A stretch of DNA of 64,000 bases from Channa striata (taxonomy: Eukaryota > Chordata > Actinopteri > Anabantiformes > Channidae), in the NCBI GenBank assembly GCA_033026295.1, contig CM065189.1, forward strand, positions 4,096,951 to 4,160,950, read 5' to 3'. Made by a program: the position numbers and the translations under genes. Of this stretch, positions 11,156 through 22,376 are shown piece after piece; the stretch's first letter is position 1; every line of letters begins with the position of its first letter. The notes under the pieces were generated by a model. That model searched no databases, was not told where the DNA came from, and worked only from the letters and a program-made list of their open reading frames with translations.

Positions 11156-13094
11156 TTCTCTATAAATGCCGACCCACTGGGCTAATTTAATAAAAGCCTT
11201 TTCTATGTTACCACGGAGACACACCAGGTAATTACACCCACAGCCTGGCCCGCACTTGTTATTATGGGATATGGAATTGATCTGAGCATGCCCAGGGGTT
11301 GCCATGGGAGACGGATGGCCATCACTGAGTGTCTCCTGTGGCTGTGGAAACAGAAGGCAAACGAGCACATTAATGAGGTGTCCACTAACAACACCCTTCA
11401 CACACACAAACGCACTACTGAAGGGACAGTTTGGCTTATTTAGTCCGTAATTGAATTGCGAGATTAACATCAGACAAAACTCTGCTTTGTCTCTGACACC
11501 TGTTCAAATAGTATGTGCTTCATTTCAATCCACAAGTCAACACACTCAATCAATTGCTTGGCCTTTTAGGCGCAGAGAGGGAAAATAAAGTCACAGAAAA
11601 GAGCAATGAGAGGGAGCGGGAGAAAGCACGCTGCAACCTTTTAAAGACTTCATTTAAAGCCCTAGTGTGTTTTTAAGTTGTTTCATTATTAAGACAAGGT
11701 GGAGAAAGCCAGAGAGGATATGTGTGTGTTATTTCATTATTAGTAGAGGAGGTGGTAGGGGAGGGAAGAGCAGGAATTGTCCAAAGACTTTTAATTGGAT
11801 TGCTAAAGCACTTTCTTAATTGAGTTCTGTATTCTTGCTAATATAAAAGTGTACATCTTTATGTTGGGTTGTGCTAACACACACACTGGCGTGCACACAT
11901 ATGGACTCACACCTAAATTGAACCCAGGGGGTCAGGAGTAGCAAGAGGAGATGAGATTTGATGAGTCAAATGCTGGACGCTTCAGCAAAAATTCAATTTA
12001 GATGCCCTGAGATTGACTGGTTCATTTCTAACAGCTTTCCTGTAATAGCTTTCCTTACTGTCGCCTTAATTAAGTTCTCACATTAATGCTTTAGCTGGGG
12101 ATCAACACTCTTTAGAACCTGTTAACGCACATTTCCCTAGTGGTCAGAGCTCTCACACACAAACACGCATACACCTATAAGAGGTGAGGGGGAATGGAGA
12201 AATTAAAAACTCAAAGGTGACCACACACACACACACACACTCTTACACAAACTGATAAGGTAAAGAGGCCCTCAAGAGCTGCACCGGCTCAAAATTATCT
12301 ATCGTCATTTCTTATAGCTTTGGACCACAGCACTTATGTTTTTCAGCAATAAACAGATATACTCACATAGTTTAATCGTGGACCACATTTACTCCAAATT
12401 GTTTTTTTAAATGTTTTTTTTTTATTAATGTTTTTCTGCAAAGACAAAGAACAGAAAGGAAATGCTGACATCAGGAGCTCATTTGCACTTCTACCTGTAG
12501 GCTATACAAGAAGCATCTGCTGCAGTGTGCTAAAACATGAAATTCAATCTTGTATCGTGGTTGAATTGGTTTCCTCACTCGGCTGCATCAATCTGAGTAT
12601 AAGAAGTCAACAGCGAGTGCATCTAGCCAGTTGTGGCAGGTTAAAATAAAGTCTGAATATAAAATAGACTCAATTGAATTCCAATTGGCTTCACTGAAAG
12701 AGTTTGCAGATTTTATTTGGAACCTGTTGTCAAGGTGTATCACCTCTGTATTACTGTATTACACTTAAGTCTTTGAATTGATGTGTATTTAATGAGGTTA
12801 GCTCTTTACTTTAGCCAGCAGAGAGGCTTTACGCATGTTAGACAGCACAGACCTGTTTACGATAGGGGCCCAGTTTTTAGAGAGGTCTGACAATTGATTG
12901 TGACCTTCCCGCACCTATATCCTGTAATGCTCATCAGGTCTAAAACTGACAATTGAACGAAAAGAGGAGGGTGAAAAAGCCAAACATCATCAAAACTGAT
13001 TTTATGAAAAAAATGAACCTTTACAACTTCCTATGTACAAACATAATACATTTAAAAAAATCACATCTGTCCTGTTTTGCACGTGTGTCCCCCG
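11156..13094. other. Unique-looking DNA, CNE-like at 11170-12130
   Basis: No gene was found. The first kilobase lacks recognisable repeats and carries two RFX-like motifs (11207-11220, 11298-11312), a p53-type half-site GAGCATGCCC (11284-11293) and several TAATTA/TTAATT cores around 11800-12085. This look is typical of vertebrate conserved non-coding DNA, but conservation cannot be tested here. A (CA)10 tract is at 12221-12240. Confidence 0.3.
12221..12240 (+). repeat. (CA)n microsatellite
   Basis: About ten CA units. Confidence 0.9.
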
Positions 13095-13225
13095 AAAAAG
13101 AAACACTCTGATTTAATAGTTTCTCCTTGACTCAGATTTTTTGCTTGCCTTGTACCTCACTTGTAAGTCACTTTCAATAAAAGCATCTGCCAAATGACTA
13201 AATGTAAATGTAAATGTAAAACACA
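13095..13225 (+). mobile_element. L2-like LINE or SINE 3' tail
   Basis: It ends 'cacttgtaagtcactttc', 'aataaaagcatctgccaaat', then an AATGTA repeat tail. It aligns with the last 130 bases of the LINE at 1725-2125, including 'ttgcttgcct(t)gtacctcac', so it is a strongly 5'-truncated member of the same family. Confidence 0.65.
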
Positions 13226-14171
13226 ATTTTATGCAGTACTGATTTCTGTGTAATTTTCAATTGCCACAACTTGTGGCACAATGAATAATTAAAAAAATTG
13301 GCCTGGACTCAGTGCTCCATTTTCACAATAAATGAACAAAGTAAACAAATAAACATGCAATGCAAAAAGCAAATAAGAATTCACATAACATAAAATTACT
13401 GATCTAAAGAAAATGCGCATTTTCTACATGTCACATTTTTGCCTTTGGAAATGAATAATTTGCACAAAAAGCAGCTATACAAGGACATCTTGTTTTATGC
13501 ATGGATGCATTACTAAATGAGCATGCTAGACACATGGCCAGGCACACAAGAGGTCAGGGGTTTTCCGGCCAAAGGGCCTCTGTGTAAAGTTACTTCTGAT
13601 ATCTAGAGCTTCTTTTAAATGACAAAATAATCACATGTAGAAGCACATACTATAGGACAAAGAGATTTAAATCAAGCACTGAAGAGCATAAAGACCAGAG
13701 AGACATGAAACAAGTCAAAGCGACTACAAAGACTCAAAATAAATGCAAAGACTGACAAAAGAAATATAAGACACACAGCCACTCTGACAAAGAACAAAAC
13801 CCTACAAAAAGATTTAAAAAACAGGACTATAGAGTTTGTGTGTGCGTGTGTTTTTAATATTTAAATGTCAGAATGAAATCAGGTCTTGTGGGATTGAGTG
13901 ACTACATTTTAAAAGTAACGCAGTGTTAATATTTGTAATAGATTTGGAACTTCACCATTCGGTAGTTTTCTCTTCTAATTGGGAGTTACAGGTCAAACAA
14001 AGCAAGATTTTGATCACATACTTTGTCATCTGGCAGCGTCATGTATTGACACTTCCCAGTGCATCAGATTGGCAGATTTTTTACATCCTTTAGTGCATTA
14101 CAGTGACGCCACAGGTACCTGTATGTGGACCCTCAAGGAACGACTTTATACGGAACTCAAAAACTGTGTTA
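13226..14171. other. Unassigned AT-rich DNA
   Basis: No gene or repeat was recognised. The part at 13670-13830 is rich in 'agac/aaag' words. Confidence 0.35.
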
Positions 14172-14520
14172 GGGTTTGGCACAAAAACTTCAGTGTTGGG
14201 TTTTTACGCAAGATCAATTATTTAAAAACAAAACGCTACAAATAGTGACAGATACACACATACTTCTTTACTTTAGTAACCACTTGCAGAGCATTGCATT
14301 GCAATCAAGCACTAGAGTAAAACCCTGGTCTCGTATGGAGAGTTCCAGTGTCGTATTGTACCATCCACCACCACGTCCACCTCCCTATGAGACTTTACGT
14401 CATTGCTTTAGGTGTCAAATATTGAAGCGTCAAATTTCCCATAGGAAAAGCTCAAAGCGACGACTACCAACGCGAACCCTTGAGCATGTTGTGTAACATC
14501 GAAGGGACTCGATGAAGCTC
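14172..14520 (-). repeat. Unclassified dispersed repeat, copy B
   Basis: The reverse complement aligns with copy A (2130-2450) and copy C (36368-36665). It has the 'cttcaatatttga' box (about 14416-14428), a 'gtggtggatggtacaatacg' segment, 'gggttttactcta' at the B-box-like position, 'tttgtagcgttttg', and 'gtttttgtgcc' at the far end. A 106-codon frame that is open on the plus strand across it is a by-product, not a gene. Confidence 0.5.
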
Positions 14521-15667
14521 CTAAAGGTTTTGATGCCTCGAAATGAGAAGGGCTGTTTTTTTCCCTCAATATCTCTTTTGTTATTTATTCAGATGGCAAA
14601 GGTTACAACAGTTACACACAAAAGTACACAATGAGGGTTTGAAAACTAACTTCTGACGAATTCAGTATATTTGTAATTCCCCAAAAAACCTGAAATTGTT
14701 CATTACATTTAGTCATATTGACTTGGTAGGTGGAGGTTCTACATATTAAATTAATGTGTTAACCAACTCATGGCTTATTTAATTTTTTGCAATGAGCACC
14801 CCTGGATGCTCAATTATCAGATAATAAAGACATAGAAGCTGTGGAGTTGAAATTAAAGGGTTTAAAGAAAAGCTGTGAGTCAGTTCTGTCTAGGTTTTAC
14901 ATGCATTTTTCTTTTTTACTTAAGAGTTATTATGCTTTTACGTTTGAGACTGAAGGTAAAAGGTATTTTCACCTGTGAAGCCGGAGTAAAATGGCAACCT
15001 GACCACTCTTTTGCTCTACTGATAACCTCTAATAAACAGGAAGGGAGCCTGCAATGGGTCAGCTCCTTCCTGTTATTGTCTGGAGAGTGAGTCAAAGCTG
15101 AACATCTCTCATAACAACCAAAATAAATCAAAATCATGATAAATAATATGATGCTGACCCAGCAGACCTTACCTTTTCCTTGCTGAGCCACTCCAGAAAT
15201 CTCTCTGGAGAAATATATAGGACAAGAGCAAATTTTGTGACCTCTTATTACGACAATGTAATGACAGGCAGTCGTTTAAAAAAGGGAGAGAGAAGGGGAG
15301 GGAGGGAGGTGAGAGGGAGACAGAGGGAGATTTTGTATTCAGCAGTGCTCATGGCAAGTCTGGGATATGGTGAAACGTCTAGTTGTAATTTCATGCTCAT
15401 CATGCCGTACAAATAGTGTGACCAGAAGCTGTTAAAGTCAGGGAATGTATCAGGACACACAGAGACAATGGCTAAATGACCCATCACCTCTGACACACCG
15501 TCCTGTGTGTGCTACGCTGCCTCTGAATCCAACAGCACGACAGACAAACAAGCTGAATGACAGGCGCTTGCTTCTAAAACATCACCATGACATAACGAGC
15601 CTAGTTCATCACTTCACGTGTCTGATTCCACAATGACGCTTTGGGAATGAAAAAAACGCTTTACATT
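14521..15667. other. Unassigned DNA with a purine run
   Basis: 15282-15330 is almost all purine on the plus strand. No gene was recognised. Confidence 0.35.
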
Positions 15668-15722
15668 ATTTAGATTTACATTTAGTAATTTGGCAGACGC
15701 TTTTATCCAAAGCGATTAATTA
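15668..15722 (-). mobile_element. L2-like LINE or SINE 3' tail
   Basis: The reverse complement reads 'cgctttggataaaagcgtct' followed by 'gccaaattactaaatgtaaa', the same 3' tail as at 2070-2125 and 13160-13225. Only the tail is left. Confidence 0.6.
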
Positions 15723-15889
15723 GATATTAGACCTTGAAGGACCTCCAACACAGAGTTAAATATGTTCTGCCTGTACTCTGCACAGCTAAAAAACATCTTA
15801 AAATATATAAAATATACTTCTTAGTTACAAAGTGAGAAATTACCGTTAAAAGTTTCTATAAACGCAGGTTCTCATGACACATCTTGTGC

Positions 15890-16165
15890 TCTTGTGGACT
15901 AGCACCCTCGCATTGATAGTGACTGTAAAACCTTCAGGGGGTGCACATCTCCATTCAGTCCTTCTATGAGGAGTTTACGTGTTCCCCCTGTGCTTATGTG
16001 GGTTTCCTTGGGCACTCTGGTTTCCTCCCACCGTCTATAGACATGCATGTTAGGTTAATTGGTGTCTCTAAATTGCCTGCACGTGTGAATGTGAATGGGA
16101 TTGGCTCCAGCCCTCTGTGACCCTGAACAGGATAAGCAGTTAGGGATAACGGCTGGATGGGAAAT
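15890..16165 (+). repeat. tRNA-derived SINE, copy 3
   Basis: It contains 'gtgggtttccttgggcactc', 'tttcctcccaccgtctatag', 'acatgcatgttaggttaatt', 'ggctccagccctctgtgacc' and 'ctgaacaggataagc', the standard order of the family, and ends close to 'ggctggatgg'. Confidence 0.7.
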
Positions 16166-17559
16166 CTCATTCTCTTTCCCACTTTCGGCCATGACTAAAG
16201 AGCAAGTCGTGACAAAATAAGAGCTTGTCAGATGCCAGCTTTCTGGTTGCTGCTACAAGCTGTTAATTGCTCTTGCTGTGTCAGGTCAGCACCAAGTCAA
16301 CTGCCACCATTGGTTTCAGTGCATGAGTGATTGGTGAATGAGTGAATGAGCTGCCACATGCTTTGTCAGAAATGTGACATATAATGAGTTAATTTAACAT
16401 TTTACCAGTATTTTGATAGGCACGATCAAAGATCTGCCAGTAGTTTCCACTCTTTTGTGGCAGCCAGCATGTTAAAGCTGTACATTCTTTTGTTCAGTGG
16501 GACAATAATGGGACATAACAATTCATATTGTGTTTCCACTGTACCATCTGAGTTTTTTTTTTTATGTTTGTACAAAGAATGCAGTCATTTAAATTGTAGA
16601 CCATTTAATTTGAAAAAAAGTGCCTTTAGGTAAAGTGTAAAATTATTTAAAAATAAAGTACTATACTATACAAAATGACACTGACATTTTTGTCTGCTTT
16701 TATTTTAGATTCAAGTAGCAAAGAAGTATCAGTTCTTCAAGTGTGTAGCAAAAATCAAAGACATTTGAATTACACAAAGAATTGGGGTTTAGAAAAGATG
16801 AACATTTTCCTTTAATATGAAAAAAGCTAAGTAGACGCTGGGTATGTAAGCAATGGTGACTAAATCATTCCGCTGTACATTTTTTTTAACTGTAAACCAG
16901 TCTGGCTCCAAAATTCCGTGAACTGGATTTTGAAACATTGGCCAAATAGTGCTCACAAGCTTATGTTGCAGTGTTAAAATGTTAAAGGCTCATGACGCAT
17001 ATCGCATGTGTGAGCAGCATGTGGCATTAAAAAATGACCAATTACAGGGTTTGATCATTCTCCACCTATTAGAGAGCTTTGATCCAGCTTGCAACCCCAC
17101 ATACTCTAGATCCAGAAGTCTGACACCCCATAAAAAATCTGTGAATAATGGCAACTAAATATTTAAAAGCACAATACTTTATGACGAGAAAGAAGAAATA
17201 TTTTACTGTAGGGACTTGTGTGTCATAGTTAGTTTTTGCTGAAAAAAAATTCTGCATGGCACCACGAGAATAGGCAATTGCAGACAGACAGTTCATTACC
17301 TGCTTTTAACCTCCAGGCTTCACAGAGATTTATGTTTGGTTCAGTCACTGCCTTCCAACTAGAATAAATCAAGAGCATGGGTTTTGATATCACATGCTGC
17401 CGTGTAACCTGACCTAATACGATGCCGAAACACAATGGTTTATGTCACTGTTAGACGTGAAGCCATAACACTGAAAAGTTATAACTTTCACAGTGATTTT
17501 GTTTTATGTTGACAATCCAGAGGTAAACAGTAGAAATGCAAAGCTCATAATATCATGTA
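16166..17559. other. Unassigned AT-rich DNA
   Basis: No gene or repeat was recognised with confidence. The sequence from 16880 ('accagtctggctccaaaatt') to about 17110 has the feel of an old dispersed repeat. Confidence 0.3.
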
Positions 17560-17779
17560 ATCTGCAAGGAGCATGTGCTCACTTTGAATTTGATGCCAGC
17601 AACACTGGCGACTGGGGCATTTTTACCAATGTGTTGCATCACCTCTGCTTTTAACCACTGTAAGCATTTGGGAACTGAAGACAACAACTGCTTTGGTTTG
17701 GGAAGCAGAACTTTTCCCATCATTCTTGCTTCAGCAGATCAGCAGTTCAGGGTCTTCTTTGTTGCAATCATTGCTTCAT

Positions 17780-17895
17780 CTGTTCCGAAGGGGTCTGGAC
17801 TGCAGGCCCAGACTCTTTTACTATGAAGTGCTTGCATTGTAATACATGCAGAATGTGGTTTGGCATTCTCTGAAAACAAGCCCTTCTCCTCTGTA
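17780..17895 (-). pseudogene. Tc1 transposase remnant (catalytic region)
   Basis: The transposase would cut and paste the element using a DD34E triad. Here the minus strand reads 'SENAKPHSACITMQALHSK' and then 'RVWACSPDP'. The second catalytic aspartate is replaced by Glu (codon complementary to 17868-17870), and the sequence between the basic stretch and the SPD motif is shortened. The protein is therefore dead twice over. Confidence 0.6.
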
Positions 17896-18245
17896 ACCTA
17901 AACAATGCAGTGTCCATGATTTCCAAAAAGAATTTCAGGTTTTGACTAATTAGGCTACAGGGCAGTTTTATCATTTGTCTATATTGAGATACTACAAAGA
18001 CAAGGTGGCAGTATTTCTGCATTTTGCTACATATGGTTGTTTATTAGTATGGTAGAGTTGTAACTTTCACTTGTAGATAGGATGCTGCTCTGAAGACCCA
18101 AACATCATGACCTTGTCTTTTGTGTACTGAGATTCCTTCAAATTCTCTGAATGTTTTATTAATATTGCGTACCATAGATGATAAAATCCCCAAATACTTT
18201 GCAGTGTCATGTTGACAAACTTTGACCATAAGTTTCATCTAATAT

Positions 18246-18475
18246 TTGTACCCACTTATTGTGTTCAGGGTCGTGGGGGGGCTGGAGCCTGTTCAATCTA
18301 TCTCAGGGACGCATTCACACCTATGGGTAATTTCGAGTCAAACCTACAGTGATATGCATGTTTTCGAGGAATCTCACAAAAGAACGGGAAGAACATGCAA
18401 AGAAAGGCCACAGCACATCAGCGATTTGAACTGAAGACCTTCCAGCTGCCCTGTCCATAAATCAGTTTATTCCCA
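18246..18475 (-). repeat. tRNA-derived SINE, copy 4, nested in the Tc1 relic
   Basis: The minus strand has a B-box-like stretch (complement of 'gatttgaactgaagacc', about 18423-18439), then the family's 'gttctcccgt'-type wording and a 'ctgaacacaataagt' 3' part. Tc1-type sequence lies on both sides, so the SINE landed in an existing transposon. Confidence 0.6.
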
Positions 18476-18700
18476 CAAAGGGACAATGTGATATGGTCGT
18501 TGATCGCCCGACCTTCTAAAAGACTGGGGATGCTCTTTTTATATCCAATCACGACAGCGACCTGTTGCCAATTAACCTCATTGGTTATGAAATATTTCTC
18601 CAGATATATTTTGTATTATATTTTTAAGTTTTCCAGTCTTCAGTTGCTGCTGTCTAACCTGCTTTAAACATTAAAGCATTAAAAACTTCAAAATAAATTG

Positions 18701-20039
18701 GCCACATTTCCTGAGACCCTGCCAGATTCTGCAAAACTGGTCTCGAATTTGCACAGTGTCACATTCCATAATGGCAGCAACCTTAAAAACCAGCCAGTCT
18801 CTGTGTGTAAGTGTGTATGTGTGTGAGACAGCTTCTTAGGTATGGTAATTAGTGTCTTTGTGTGTCTTTGTGTTCACGTCTCTTGGCTTCAGTGTACACG
18901 CACATCTTTATTACACTGTGCAGAAACATTTTAGTACGATAACGACTTTGGCAAGTCACCACAGCGTCAGCGTTTTTGTCCAGTTTAGGCTATATTTCGG
19001 TGATGGTTAGGGTGAAGGTTTGCGTTAAGCGTTCAGCAGGGATTGTTGAAGTTAGAGTGTTGGGCCAGGGGAAGCATTATATCAATGAGAGCCCACACAA
19101 CTATAGAAAGACATGGCTCTGTGTGTGTATGGGGGGTGTGTGTGTTGTCAAGTAGAGTTTTACAGGCCAGACTCTGACATAAAACCTTTAGCAGCCTGTC
19201 ATGGAGCTTTATAAGGTTAAAACGAACAAGGCCTAATCCACACTCAGAGAACATGTACTACAGTAAGTGTGGGCATGTGCGTGTGTGCGAGAGATTGACA
19301 CCCAACTAAAGCCTGATCTAGTGTTCAGTTTGGCTTACGAGAAGTACGTCTTTTTGCAACTCTGTGTGTGTGTATATATGTGTGTATCTGGATAAAGTTT
19401 TAGGAAAATAACATACGATTACTCAAATTTTCACTTGAAAATTTGCATGTGCAAAAAATTGTGAAGTGCTGTATGAAGGAGCTGGGTGAATTTCACCTCT
19501 AATTACACAGATTCTTTCTGTCTCTTTTTTCCTCACAACATGTAGAAATGATAGTAATAAAACCTCACTAAACTGATATTAAATATACTGCCTGGGAGCT
19601 AAAATAGTGAAGCAAGAAAAAAAAACCTCACAATCTCAAAATTTGTCTGATTGCTCCATTAGCTCAGTTAAAGGTGTAATTACCGAAACTCCTAATCTTT
19701 AATCATCTTTTAATTACCATATCATGTAGTCATTATAGCAGCTCCTGAAGGGAGGAAGTTAAACTTTCTACTTTGGTGTTTAGGGGTAATTATTTTGGCC
19801 CTGAATACTTGGCTGAGTGCAGACGTTTTCCTAGGTATGATGATACACATCTCATGCACCTTCATTCCATTAACCAGCTCTTTGATTTCACACCATCATT
19901 ATCTGCTGGTGATATTGGGTTAATAATCTTCTTCACAGTATCTAAGTAATTTAGATATTTTACATTTAAAGACAGTTGATTTTTTGTTTTATTTGTTTGA
20001 AGATTTGTTAGTTTTATTGCATCATTTACTACTTCTCTG
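18701..20039. other. Unassigned DNA, CNE-like at 19650-19760
   Basis: No gene was found. 19655-19760 carries two TAATTACC cores, 'ctttaatcatcttttaatt' and few repeats, resembling homeodomain-rich conserved non-coding DNA. GT-rich stretches lie near 19116-19145 and 19364-19388. Confidence 0.3.
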
Positions 20040-20052
20040 TCGGCTTTTCCCA

Positions 20053-21099
20053 TCAGGGGTCGCCACAGCGAATCATCCTTTTCCACTTCACTCTATCCTG
20101 GGCATCTTCTACTCTGACACCAGCTAACCTTATGCCCTCTGTTAGCAAATCCATATGTCTCCTCCTTGGTCGTCCTCTTGCCCTCTTGCCTGACAGCTCC
20201 ATCTCCGACATCCTTCTACCAATATATTCACTATCCCTCCTCTGCACATGTCCAAACCATCTCAATCTGGCCTCTCTGACTTTGTTGCTAACATGTGCTG
20301 TCCCTCTAATGTGCTCGTTCCTTATTCTGTCCAACCTTGTCACTCCTAAGGAGGACCTCAACATCTTCATCTCTGCTGCTTCCATCTCTGCCTCTTGTCT
20401 CTTTCTCACTGCTACTGTCTCTAACCCATAGAGCAGAGCTGGTCTCACCACTGTCCTGTACACCTTTCCTTTGAGTCTTGCTGACACTCTTCTGTCACAC
20501 AAAACTCCTGACACTTTCCTCCACCCATTCCAACCCGCATGCCCTCGCCTCTTCACCTCTTTTCCACACTCCCCATCACACTGAACTGTTGACCCCAAGT
20601 TCTTAAACTCCTGAACCTTCTTCACCTCAGCATCCTGTAACCTCACGCTTCTACCTTGTTCCCTCTTGTTTAGACACATGTATTCTGTCTTGCTACGACT
20701 GACTTTCATACCTCTTCTATCCAGAGCAAACCTCCACCTCTCCAGCTGTTCCTCCACCTGCTCTCTACTCTCACTGCAAATCACAATGTCTTCTGCAAAC
20801 ATCATTGTCCAGGGAGATTTCTGTCTGACCTCATCTGTCAACCTGTCCATCAGCATAGCAAATAAGAAGGGACTCAAAGCTGATCCTTGGTGTAGTCCCA
20901 CCTCCACCTTGAACTCCTCTGTCTGGCCTACAGCACATCTCACCACCGTCATGGTTCTCTTATACATGTCCTGAACTACTCTGACATACTTCTCTGCCAC
21001 TCCCGACAACCTCATACAGTACCATAGCTCCTCCCTCGGCACCCTGTCATACGCTTTCTCTAAATCCACAAAGACACAATGCATCTTCCTCCCTTCTTT
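20053..21099 (-). pseudogene. LINE reverse transcriptase, fingers deleted, motif C altered
   Basis: This reverse transcriptase would copy the LINE RNA at the nicked target. The frame keeps motif A ('CVFVDLEKAYDRV', Asp codon complementary to 21064-21066), motif B ('GLHQGSALSPF') and the thumb and C-terminal part ('KVYRTVVRPALLYG', 'LGVTRLDRIRNEHIRG', 'ARLRWFGHVQRRDSEYIG') to the terminal CGDP. Motif C reads FAED where the family has FADD, with Glu encoded at 20791-20793. The segment between the linker's MNEENER and motif A, normally more than 100 residues with RT motifs 0-2, is missing. Both faults make it inactive. Confidence 0.85.
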
Positions 21100-21100
21100 T

Positions 21101-21328
21101 CCTTTCATTTTCCTCATTCATCAGCTCAAAATACTCCTTCCATCTTCTCTGCACACTCTCCTGGCTTGTTAGCACCTTTCCATCTCTGTCTTTAATCACC
21201 CTTATCTGTTGCACATCTTTCCCATCCCTACCTGTCTGTCTGGCTATCCTGTACAAGTCCTTCTCTTCCTTCTTCGTGTCTAACCTGTTATAAAGCTCAT
21301 CGTAAGCTTTCTGTTTGGCCTTTGCCAC
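21101..21328 (-). pseudogene. LINE linker between endonuclease and RT
   Basis: It reads 'AKAKQKAYDELYNRLDTKK', 'DVQQIRVIKDRDGKVLTS' and 'RRWKEYFELMNEENER' on the minus strand, the typical coiled, charged linker just before the RT fingers. A one-base frameshift near 21330 ('GGGKGQ' in the other frame) separates it from the upstream part. It stops being in frame with the RT core at about 21100, where a deletion begins. Confidence 0.75.
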
Positions 21329-21477
21329 CTCCCCTCTTCACTCTACGCTGCACTTCCTTGTACTCCTGTCTACTTTCCTCAGTCCTTTCTACAACCCACT
21401 TCCTTTTAGCCAACCTCTTCCTCTGGATGCAGTCCTGTACTTCCTCATTCCACCACCAAGTGTCTTTATCTTCTTCC

Positions 21478-22179
21478 TCATTCCAGATGACACACGCCTG
21501 TTTCCCTGATTACCTCTGCTGTAGTTTCCCAGTCATCTGGAAGCTCTTCCTGACCACCCAAAGCCCATCTCAACTTCTGCCTGAATTCCTCACAAGTTTC
21601 TTCATTCTTTAGCTTCAACCACTTGGTCTTCTTTTCTGTCTTTCCTCTCTTCTTCTTCCTGACCACCAGAGTCATCTTACACACCACCATGCAGTGTTGT
21701 CTGGCTACACTCTCTCCTACCACCACTTTACAGTCACTAACCTCTCTCAAATGCCCTCGTCTACATAGGATGTAGTCCACCTGTGTATTCCTACCTCCAC
21801 TCTTGTATGTCACTCTGTGTTCCTCTCTCTTCTGGAAGTAGGTGTTGACTACAGCCATTTCCATCCTCTTAGCAAAGTCCACTACCATCTGTCCTTCTGG
21901 ATTCCTTTCCTTTACACCAAACCTGTCCATCACCTTCTCATCACCTCTGTTCCCCTCACCAACATGGCCATTGAAGTCTGCTCCAACAATTACTCTCTCT
22001 CCTCTGGGGATACTCTCTATGGCCTCATCAAACTCACTCCAGAATCTCTCCTTCTCTTCTAACTCACAGCCAACTTGTGGGGCATACCCACTGACTACCT
22101 TCACAATGACCCCTTCAATTTCTAGCTTTAGGCTCATCACACTGTCTGAGACTCTTTTCATCTCTAGAACATTGTTCAC
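21478..22179 (-). pseudogene. LINE endonuclease domain (AP-endonuclease type)
   Basis: This domain would nick target DNA to prime reverse transcription. The open frame of 233 codons lacks the N-terminal part of the domain. It keeps 'SGYAPQVGCELEEKE' (about residues 30-44), the GADFNGH motif (66-72), the catalytic Asp in 'TQVDYILC' (Asp 135) and the final His in 'ARQHCMVV' (His 162). It ends after 'TAEVIRETGVCHLE' at a frameshift: the next frame continues with 'WNEEEDKDTWWWNEEVQ', which is the expected downstream sequence. The surviving catalytic residues look intact. Confidence 0.8.
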
Positions 22180-22311
22180 AAACTCCCCCTTCAGGTTTTT
22201 TTCTAGGATTTATATAAAAATGGAAGATGGTATAGAAAAGCAGTATAGAAAATTCACTCATTGGCCACTAACACAGGTACTTTCTAAAGCAATCTAATCC
22301 CGTCAATAATG

Positions 22312-22376
22312 ACAGCTGATAGAGGCTCTAACCCCCTCCATGACCCTGGACAGGTTAAGCTGTTACCAGCAAAATA
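22312..22376 (+). repeat. tRNA-derived SINE, copy 5 (3' end only)
   Basis: 'aggctctaaccccctccatg' followed by 'accctggacaggttaagc' is the 3' part of the SINE family. Confidence 0.55.

Larger units (their letters stand above)
17560..18700 (-). mobile_element. Tc1-type DNA transposon relic, interrupted by a SINE
   Basis: Several blocks follow a widespread fish Tc1-type element in minus orientation: 'aatgtgttgcatcacctctg', 'taagcatttgggaactgaag', 'gcagaatgtggtttggcatt', 'ttcaaattctctgaatgttt', and after the nested SINE 'tttttatatccaatcacg' with 'gttgccaattaacctc'. Translated on the minus strand, the second catalytic region reads ENAKPHSA where the family has DNAKPHSA. The third-acid block around PDLxPIEN is deleted. 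Host flanks cannot be set exactly. Confidence 0.7.
20040..22197 (-). mobile_element. RTE-clade LINE (Expander-like), 5'-truncated and broken
   Basis: This is the largest element of the window. On the minus strand it runs from inside an apurinic-type endonuclease, through a linker, to a reverse transcriptase ending in the family's CGDP. It is followed by the 3' end 'cgctgtggcgacccctgatg', which many fish RTE-type LINEs and their SINE partners share. The 5' end is lost near 22197. At least two frameshifts (about 21485 and 21330), one internal deletion (about 21085-21100) and a catalytic change rule out activity. No target-site duplication could be made out. The clade call rests on the protein wording; Expander is the closest family I can name. 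Confidence 0.8.

Noticed and set aside
15178..15236. A minus-strand microexon-like stretch with a pyrimidine-rich CAG acceptor and a GTAAGG donor
   Set aside because: It would be only about 32 bases, no neighbouring exon or matching frame was found, and such splice-like patterns arise often by chance.
20132..22297. Plus-strand frames of 64 to 151 codons across the LINE
   Set aside because: They are antisense shadows of the minus-strand LINE coding sequence.
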